Of a stretch of 11,254 nt of DNA, positions 5,982 to 11,254 are shown in pieces. The position numbers and the translations under genes were made by a program. The notes beneath the pieces were generated by a model. It was not told the DNA's origin and searched no databases. It was given only the letters and a program-made list of their open reading frames with translations. This DNA is from UBA8437 sp003445035. Its GTDB lineage: Bacteria > Planctomycetota > Planctomycetia > Planctomycetales > Planctomycetaceae. Numbering within the stretch: the stretch's first letter is position 1; each line of letters opens with the position of its first letter. The stretch spans positions 1 through 11,254 of the forward strand of contig CALCHI010000542.1 of assembly GCA_937901285.1 (NCBI GenBank), read 5' to 3'.

Positions 5982-7051
5982 ATCCCGACACCGGCCGAAC
6001 TGCTGGCGAGCCGCCCTTGCGTTTCGGCGACCTGCCCCTGCAGACGCGTTTTCTGCTCTCCCCACTGGCCGGCTTCACCAACCTGCCATTCCGCAGAATG
6101 ATTCGTCGAGTGGGAGGAATCGGGCTGTGCACGACTGACCTGGTCAATGCCCGTAGCCTTCTGGCCGGCCGACACAAGGCCCTCGAACTGGTACAAACCA
6201 GCTCCGACGATGCGCCGCTGTCGGTTCAGATCTTCGGCAGTGAACCCGACTTCGTCGCCGACGCTGCGGCGCTGCTGGAAGAGAACTTTCAGCTGGACTC
6301 CATCGACATCAACATGGGCTGCCCGGTCGCCAGGGTCGCCGGGTACGGCGCCGGAGCCGGGTTGATGCAGCAGGCCGACGAAACGGTCGAATTGGTCCGG
6401 ACCGTCGTCGACGCGGTGTCACTGCCGGTGACCATCAAGATGCGACTGGGCTGGGACGATACGTCTCTGACGGCCCCCTGGTTTGCCCGGGCCTTCGAGG
6501 AAGTGGGAGTGGCCGCGATCGCGATCCACGGGCGGACCCGCGAACAGGGTTTCAGTGGCAGCGTCGATCTGGACGGCATTCGCCAGGTCGTCGAATCGGT
6601 TCAGTCCATTCCCGTGATCGGCAACGGCGACATCCTGGCCGTCAAGGACGCGGTGACGATGTTCCAGACCACCGGTTGCGACGGTGTCTCGATCGGCCGC
6701 GGCGCGTTGGCCAACCCGTGGATCTTCCGCCAACTGGTTCAATGGGAACAAACCGGGCACTGGGATCCACCCGGCAGCTTTGATGACCGGATGGCTCTGC
6801 TGCTGGAGCAATTCGAGTACCTGGTCGAACAAAAGGGCGAACCGAAGGCCATCGTGAGCTTCCGCAAGATGATCCACTGGTACCTGAAATCCATGCGGGT
6901 GCGTCCTGCCCTGCGGCACACCTTTCAGCAGGTAAAAACCCGCAAGGGCTTTGACGAGGCCATCGAAAGGGTGCGGGCCGAGAATCACCGGAGACACGAC
7001 ACCGGGGACATCCGGGTGCCGGTCCCGTCCGGACCCAACGCCCACTGGTAA
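5978..7051 (+). CDS. dus: tRNA-dihydrouridine synthase (DusB/NifR3-like)
   Basis: This 357-residue protein belongs to the FMN-dependent Dus family, which reduces specific uridines in the tRNA D-loop and neighbouring positions using NADPH. The TIM barrel is complete: LSPLAGFTNLPFRR (28-40), SVQIFGSEP (82-90), the active-site loop DINMGCP with proton-donor C115, then AGYGAGAGLM, K154-M-R in VTIKMRLGWD, H184 in AIHGRTREQGFSG, GNGDI (215-219) and the FMN phosphate loop DGVSIGRGALANPWIF (235-250). The arrangement is closest to the DusB/NifR3 branch, but the substrate uridine cannot be read from sequence. GTG at 5978-5980 was chosen because it overlaps the pheT stop as GTGA, implying translational coupling. 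Another in-frame GTG at 5948 would add ten residues inside pheT. The C-terminal helical domain ends in a basic tail. The gene finishes 12 bases before the convergent CBS-protein gene. Confidence 0.93.
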   Translation: MNPDTGRTAGEPPLRFGDLPLQTRFLLSPLAGFTNLPFRRMIRRVGGIGLCTTDLVNARSLLAGRHKALELVQTSSDDAPLSVQIFGSEPDFVADAAALLEENFQLDSIDINMGCPVARVAGYGAGAGLMQQADETVELVRTVVDAVSLPVTIKMRLGWDDTSLTAPWFARAFEEVGVAAIAIHGRTREQGFSGSVDLDGIRQVVESVQSIPVIGNGDILAVKDAVTMFQTTGCDGVSIGRGALANPWIFRQLVQWEQTGHWDPPGSFDDRMALLLEQFEYLVEQKGEPKAIVSFRKMIHWYLKSMRVRPALRHTFQQVKTRKGFDEAIERVRAENHRRHDTGDIRVPVPSGPNAHW

Positions 7052-7063
7052 CCGATTGGCTCG

Positions 7064-8362
7064 TCAGGCCGTCGACTCCGACTCCGACTCGGCTTGCCCC
7101 GGCTCGACCCGCAGTCGCCGGACACGTCGCTTGTCAGCCGATTCGATGCTGAATCGCCATCGGCCCCATTCCAGTGTCTCACCCGAAACGGGAATCCTCC
7201 CCAGGCGAGTGATCACGAATCCGCCCAGCGTGTCGTAGTCCTCGTCCTCGGGCAGTCCGTAACCGAAGCGTTCGTTGAGGTCGTCGATGTGAGCCCTGGC
7301 ATCGACCTCGATCATGGTCGGCCCGATCGTCTTTACCAGGTCACCACCTCCCACGTCGTACTCGTCCTCGATCTCCCCGACGATTTCCTCGAGGATGTCC
7401 TCCAGAGTGACCAGCCCGGCGACTCCGCCGTATTCGTCGAGCACGACGGCCAGGTGGACCTGTTCGCGTTTGAGCGTTTCCAGCAACGTGTCGATGCCGG
7501 TCGTCTCGGGCACGTAGAACGGTTCGCGGACGATCTCGCGAAGTCCTCCCGGAGCCGATGCGGTGTCAACCTTCAGGTGGCCGAGCAGATCCTTCGCGTA
7601 GAGGATGCCAACGATGTCGTCGGTGGTTTCTCCAACCACCGGCACGCGGGTGTGGCCGGCTTCGAGCAACTGTCGACGCGCGTCCTCCAACGACGCGTCC
7701 GCCCTCAGGCAGATCATGTCCGTCCGAGGTGTCATCACTTCGGCCACGTCCTCGTCTCGCAGTTCCATCACGCGATGGATCATCGCGCGGGCGGACGTCT
7801 CGATGTAACCTCCTCGCTGCCCCTCATCGACCACGCTGCGAATCTCGTCGCTCAGGTCGGCGAGGTCACCGGAGACCGGTTCGGGTCGGCCGGCGATCCG
7901 GTGACAGAGGCGATCCAGCTGTTCGACGATCGTCGACACCGGCGCCAGGACCAGTGTCACCAGGCAGAGGGCACGCCAGCTACGGACCAGGAACTGCTCC
8001 CCCCACACCCGCCCGACAGCCCACGGCAGAACCACCGAAGCCATCAACAGGGCCGACACCGACGCGACGACCACTCCCACCCGCGACCAGCCTCCCCCCA
8101 CGGCAGCTACCCGCCACCACCAGAAGACGCACACTTCGCCAGCCACAACCAGGCTCAACGCGTACAGGCAGTTGACCGCCAGTTGCACCCGTTCCCTTCG
8201 GGCCAGAATGACCCCGAATAACTCGGGCCGACCCCGTTCACGGCAGATCGCTTCCAGGCGACTGCGAGAAAACGCCCGCAAGCTGCTGGCGGCCAGGGAC
8301 ACCAGCGTCACCAGGGCCAGCAGGCCACACCCCGTCAGTAGCAAAGTGAGTTGTTCGTTCAC
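7064..8362 (-). CDS. CNNM/CorC/HlyC-type membrane CBS-domain protein
   Basis: This 432-residue protein has the architecture DUF21 transmembrane domain, CBS pair, CorC_HlyC domain. Hydrophobic segments lie at about 7-28, 62-85, 94-115 and 130-147. The first CBS motif begins at VMTPRTDM (209-216) and the second contains LDEYGGVAGLVTLEDILEEIVGEI-type sequence at 308-331. The CorC_HlyC domain occupies about 340-420. Members are magnesium or sodium/cation transporters or regulators; the old label haemolysin is historical. The CBS pair normally senses ATP-Mg. The tail ends in a Glu-Ser repeat coded by a 6-base tandem repeat. The GTG start at 8360-8362 overlaps the ybeY stop as GTGA and has GAGGG about seven bases upstream. 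Position after ybeY matches the phoH-ybeY-corC order of many Gram-negatives, although corC itself usually lacks the membrane domain seen here. Confidence 0.92.
   Translation of the reverse strand: MNEQLTLLLTGCGLLALVTLVSLAASSLRAFSRSRLEAICRERGRPELFGVILARRERVQLAVNCLYALSLVVAGEVCVFWWWRVAAVGGGWSRVGVVVASVSALLMASVVLPWAVGRVWGEQFLVRSWRALCLVTLVLAPVSTIVEQLDRLCHRIAGRPEPVSGDLADLSDEIRSVVDEGQRGGYIETSARAMIHRVMELRDEDVAEVMTPRTDMICLRADASLEDARRQLLEAGHTRVPVVGETTDDIVGILYAKDLLGHLKVDTASAPGGLREIVREPFYVPETTGIDTLLETLKREQVHLAVVLDEYGGVAGLVTLEDILEEIVGEIEDEYDVGGGDLVKTIGPTMIEVDARAHIDDLNERFGYGLPEDEDYDTLGGFVITRLGRIPVSGETLEWGRWRFSIESADKRRVRRLRVEPGQAESESESTA
7074..7091. repeat. Three 6-base tandem units at the C-terminal end of the CBS-protein gene
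   Basis: GACTCC-GACTCC-GACTCG is read directly on the plus strand. On the minus strand it codes the Glu-Ser-Glu-Ser-Glu-Ser stretch three residues before the stop. It lies in dispensable-looking tail sequence just before the convergent gene end. Confidence 0.8.
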
Positions 8363-8889
8363 GCGTCGACCCTCGCCGTCACCTCTAGCAACTCCAGCAA
8401 CTCGGCCTCACGGCGACGCATCTGGCCCCTCTGAAGATCGTCGAGATCGTCATAACCACACAGGTGCAAGAGTCCATGGACCAGGTACAGGATCACCTCC
8501 TCGGACGGCGGACTCCCCAGCTCACCGGCCACCCGCACCGCCATGTCTCCTCCGATGACCACCTCGCCACAGATCCTTCGTCCTGACCCTCGACGCGCAT
8601 CGATCGGTCCCGCCCAGGCCTCGAGGCTGTCCCCTTCCAGCGGAAAGGTGAGCACGTCGGTCGGCCCTTCGATCTGCAGGAAATCCGCATGCAGTCTCGA
8701 CATCTCGGCATCGTCGACAACCGCCACGCTGATCTCGGCGTGTGCGACCCCCTCGTCCCGCAGCACACACCCGGAAACCTCCGCCAGTCGCTGGGTACCG
8801 GCGGCTGAGTCCTCGGTGCGATCGACCACGTCGATCTTCCATCCGGCTTCAGCCGGGATGCCATCACTGGGTTCGAGTCCATCGTTCAC
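8359..8889 (-). CDS. ybeY: YbeY-family endoribonuclease, variant metal site
   Basis: YbeY is a single-domain metalloprotein needed for 16S rRNA 3' end maturation and ribosome quality control. This 176-residue version shows the family landmarks: EISVAVVDDAEMSRLH (52-67), PTDVLTFPL (76-84), GEVVIGGDMA (108-117) and the metal motif H138-GLL-H142-LCGYD-D148. The family pattern is H-x3-H-x5-H, so the third ligand is Asp rather than His. The highly conserved Arg of the family's YR motif (Arg59 in E. coli) is also absent; here the segment reads HADFLQIEG. Asp can bind zinc, so the site may still work. The N-terminus has about 15 extra residues and the C-terminus a Glu/Leu-rich helix. The GTG start at 8887-8889 overlaps the upstream gene's stop as GTGA, and no strong Shine-Dalgarno site is seen. 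The position between pgpH-like and corC-like genes supports the call. Confidence 0.92.
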   Translation of the reverse strand: MNDGLEPSDGIPAEAGWKIDVVDRTEDSAAGTQRLAEVSGCVLRDEGVAHAEISVAVVDDAEMSRLHADFLQIEGPTDVLTFPLEGDSLEAWAGPIDARRGSGRRICGEVVIGGDMAVRVAGELGSPPSEEVILYLVHGLLHLCGYDDLDDLQRGQMRRREAELLELLEVTARVDA

Positions 8890-10547
8890 GCTGAAACCGT
8901 CCGCTGCTCGGGGTATGTCACTCGGCCGTGGAAAATTCCGATCATCGATTTTGTCAGGGACTCTTCGATCACGCGGAGATCACTGAGTGTCAGGCCACTC
9001 TCCTCGAACTGACCGTCAAGCAGTCGGCGGAGCGTTACGCGATGCACGAGACCTTCGAGACTTCTCGGGGTCGGCTCGGCCAACGTCCGACTGGCGCTCT
9101 CGACCGCATCGGCCAACATCATCACTCCACTCTCCCGGGTCCTGGGGCGAGGCCCGGGGTACCGAAAGGACGACTCGACCGGATCGGTGGGATAGTCCGG
9201 TTCGTCCCCCGCCTGCCGCCGTGCCTCCTCGTAGAAATACTCGACCAGTGTCGTCCCGTGGTGCTGCTCGATGAAGTCGATCAACGCCTGCGGCAGATTG
9301 TGCTGGCGGGCCAGTTCGACACCGTCCTTGACGTGCCCAATGATGATCAGCGTGCTCATCGCCGGAGCCAACTGCTCGTGTCGCCCCGAAGTCTCGGCAG
9401 TGGTGTTCTCAATGAAATATTCGGGCTTGAGCATCTTGCCAATGTCGTGGAAATAGGCGGCCACCCGCACCAGCAACCCGTTGGCACCAATTCGATCGGC
9501 AGCCGCCTCGCCGATCGTCCCGACAACAATCGAGTGGTTGTACGTTCCCGGGGCCCGTTGGACGAGTTCCTGCAGCAACGGGTGGGAGGCGTCACCCATT
9601 TCCAGAAGGCTGATGTCGGTGACCACTCCGAACAACGACTCGATGAACGGCAGGCTGCCGGCGACCAGGTACCCGGCCACCAGGCACCACAAGAACCCTC
9701 TCAGCAAAGGCCACAGCCCGGCGGTGTCGAACAACACCCCGGCCGGTTCCGATGACGTGATCGCCAGGGTCCCCCAGTCAACCAGTATGAAGACGACTCC
9801 CGACCAGAATCCCACCGTGATCAATGTTGATCGCGAGGAGACACGTGTGAGCGGCAGGATGGCACTGACCGAAACCGACAGCAGGACGACGAAGTGCCCG
9901 ATCTCGACGACGGTCGAGATCGTCAGCAACAAGGAGAGTGTCAGCGCGGTCAGGATGGCCACAACCTGGTCCCAGGCGATGGCGAAAATCACCACTGTCA
10001 CGAGCAGGGGAATGATCTCGGCACGCCAGGGATCAGCCGAGAGTAACCGACCGACAGCGACGGTCAGGACCACGGCCACCAGATAGACACCCAGACGTCC
10101 GGCATGGCCCACCAGCGCGGGCCGGGACCGGACCAGCCAGATGCCGTTGAGTGTCAGCAGCACGACCAGCAACACGACCACCGTGACACCTCGAACCAGG
10201 AGATCGGTGGCCGAGAATTGTCGATCGGCATGGATCTGCTCAATCCGCACCAGCGTTCCCGCATCGATCGTCTCACCCGGTTCGACCAGCCTGCCGGTCG
10301 CGGCAGCCGCCGGATCACCAAGCCCTTCCGCCGGTCGGTCGCCGATCCTCCAGGTCTGAGGCGGCTTCCACCCCTCGACGACGATCAGCATCGCCACGAC
10401 GGCCACCAGGCACATCAGCAACCGCAGCTGAACATTCCGGTTGCCCAGGGTCCTCCGCATCCAGCCGCCCAGCGACGTCGTGTCACCGATCTCGGCGGCA
10501 CGTGGAGTGCGGGTTGCCCGCGACGATTTTTGCCCAAACCACGACAT
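8886..10547 (-). CDS. PgpH-like membrane HD-domain phosphohydrolase
   Basis: This 553-residue protein has one N-terminal membrane helix (about 42-58), a short outside segment (about 59-115), a block of about seven helices (about 117-305) and a cytosolic HD domain (about 325-500). The HD domain has every metal-site residue of the PgpH family: H338 in RAPGTYNHS, H367-D368 in YFHDIGKM, H405 in IIGHVKDG, H429-H430 in EQHHGTT and D480 in MLADAVES. In Listeria, PgpH hydrolyses cyclic di-AMP to pApA; that is the likeliest activity here, but the nucleotide is unproven for this lineage. The ectodomain is only about 57 residues, against roughly 200 or more in typical 7TMR-HDED proteins. The ATG at 10545-10547 is preferred, with AAGGG about eight bases upstream; a TTG two codons earlier is possible. 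The gene lies 29 bases after phoH and overlaps ybeY. Confidence 0.9.
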   Translation of the reverse strand: MSWFGQKSSRATRTPRAAEIGDTTSLGGWMRRTLGNRNVQLRLLMCLVAVVAMLIVVEGWKPPQTWRIGDRPAEGLGDPAAAATGRLVEPGETIDAGTLVRIEQIHADRQFSATDLLVRGVTVVVLLVVLLTLNGIWLVRSRPALVGHAGRLGVYLVAVVLTVAVGRLLSADPWRAEIIPLLVTVVIFAIAWDQVVAILTALTLSLLLTISTVVEIGHFVVLLSVSVSAILPLTRVSSRSTLITVGFWSGVVFILVDWGTLAITSSEPAGVLFDTAGLWPLLRGFLWCLVAGYLVAGSLPFIESLFGVVTDISLLEMGDASHPLLQELVQRAPGTYNHSIVVGTIGEAAADRIGANGLLVRVAAYFHDIGKMLKPEYFIENTTAETSGRHEQLAPAMSTLIIIGHVKDGVELARQHNLPQALIDFIEQHHGTTLVEYFYEEARRQAGDEPDYPTDPVESSFRYPGPRPRTRESGVMMLADAVESASRTLAEPTPRSLEGLVHRVTLRRLLDGQFEESGLTLSDLRVIEESLTKSMIGIFHGRVTYPEQRTVSA

Positions 10548-10576
10548 CCTCAAGCCCTTAGCTGATCCTGTTCAGA

Positions 10577-11254
10577 TCAACGTCCGTTCGATGGTGTCTT
10601 TGTGTAGGCCTTGACGATTTCGCTGACCAGCCGATGTCTCACGATGTCGCGCCCCCGCAGTCGGACCACGTCAACCCCATCGATCGACGTCAGTCGTTTG
10701 ATCGCATCCGGCAAGCCACCGGCAAGGTGGTCGGGAAGATCGACCTGGGTGATGTCACCGGTCACGACGATCTTCGACCCCTGTCCCATCCTCGTCAAAA
10801 ACATCTGCATCTGGGTCCGCGTCGCGTTCTGGGCCTCGTCGAGAATGATGAAGGTCTCGTTGAGAGTGCGGCCTCGCATGAACGCCAGCGGCACGATCTC
10901 GACCACGTCGTGTTCGATGTACCGCTTGACCTGGTCGTAACTGAGAATGTCGGCCAGCGCGTCCAGCAGAGGCCGGAGATACGGGTTGACCTTGGCGGTC
11001 ACGTCACCGGGCAGGAAACCCAGCTTCTCGCCCGCCTCGACCGCCGGACGAACCAGCACGATCTTTCGGACCAGTTCAGATCTCAACGCCGACAACGCCA
11101 TGGCCACGGCCAGGTAGGTCTTGCCACTGCCGGCCGGCCCGGTGCAAAAGACCAGGTCGTTGCGACGGATCGCGTCGACATAGGCCTCCTGTCCGGGTGT
11201 CTTGGGGCGGACATCCTTGGCCGATTCGAACAGTTCGATCCGAGACCTCCGGTC
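10577..11254 (-). CDS. phoH: PhoH family ATPase, N-terminus outside the window
   Basis: The last 225 residues of a PhoH-type P-loop ATPase are present; the frame stays open to the right edge, so the start lies beyond it. The Walker A motif GPAGSGKT is at visible residues 39-46, preceded by PKTPGQEAYVDAI, which is typical of the phoH family. Walker B is FIILDEAQN (135-143), followed by TRMGQGSKIVVTGDITQVDLP (155-174), the sensor segment. The first in-frame ATG within the window (11105-11107) lies after Walker A and is not the real start. PhoH (PhoL in some species) is a cytosolic ATPase with predicted RNA helicase or RNA-processing roles, commonly encoded beside ybeY. The missing part should hold any N-terminal KH- or PIN-like domain, which cannot be judged here. 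It is the first gene of the visible phoH-pgpH-ybeY-CBS operon. Confidence 0.95.
   Translation of the reverse strand, partial: DRRSRIELFESAKDVRPKTPGQEAYVDAIRRNDLVFCTGPAGSGKTYLAVAMALSALRSELVRKIVLVRPAVEAGEKLGFLPGDVTAKVNPYLRPLLDALADILSYDQVKRYIEHDVVEIVPLAFMRGRTLNETFIILDEAQNATRTQMQMFLTRMGQGSKIVVTGDITQVDLPDHLAGGLPDAIKRLTSIDGVDVVRLRGRDIVRHRLVSEIVKAYTKTPSNGR

Noticed and set aside
7094..8221. 375-codon plus-strand open frame opposite the CBS protein
   Set aside because: It is the complement of a clearly recognised gene; the product has no motif and no start-site support.
8928..9755. 275-codon plus-strand open frame opposite the HD protein
   Set aside because: It mirrors the conserved HD-domain gene and has no domain of its own.

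Overview
The window is a gene-dense, high-GC bacterial chromosome segment. It carries housekeeping genes on both strands, and I see no RNA gene, insertion sequence, CRISPR array or integrated element. The gene content best fits a planctomycete. The phenylalanyl-tRNA synthetase beta chain is a short form without the N-terminal tRNA-binding domain and has no pheS beside it. Just before a Xer-type recombinase is a small protein of a type I associate with planctomycetes. GTG starts are common and clear Shine-Dalgarno sites are few. The lineage is an inference from recalled family features and was not tested.

Left part (1-1289, minus strand): the N-terminal piece of a lactate-racemase-like (LarA/DUF2088) protein is preceded by a sodium/calcium-exchanger-family antiporter. 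The antiporter stop and the LarA-like start share an ATGA overlap, so the two are probably translationally coupled. A 250-base divergent gap (1290-1539) follows. On the plus strand come a 103-residue conserved-looking small protein (1540-1851) and a complete tyrosine recombinase of the XerC/XerD type (1869-2789).

Middle part: a minus-strand gene (2820-3791) encodes an enlarged staphylococcal-nuclease-fold protein with all the catalytic residues visible. Diverging from it across a 171-base gap are pheT (3963-5981) and, overlapping its stop by four bases, a tRNA-dihydrouridine synthase (5978-7051). These form a two-gene tRNA charging and tRNA modification unit.

Right part (7064-11254, minus strand): the operon reads phoH (5' end outside the window), a PgpH-like membrane HD phosphohydrolase, ybeY, then a CNNM/CorC/HlyC-like membrane CBS protein. 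The last three are chained by four-base TGA/GTG overlaps. The order resembles the widespread phoH-pgpH-ybeY and phoH-ybeY-corC clusters linked to RNA processing, cyclic dinucleotide turnover and ion homeostasis.

Nothing here looks like a whole undescribed system. The points most worth following are: the enlarged SNase-fold nuclease; a YbeY whose third zinc ligand is Asp instead of His and which also lacks the conserved Arg; a PgpH-like protein with a very small ectodomain; the small protein coupled to xer; and several in-frame 6- or 12-base tandem repeats coding acidic or proline-rich linkers.
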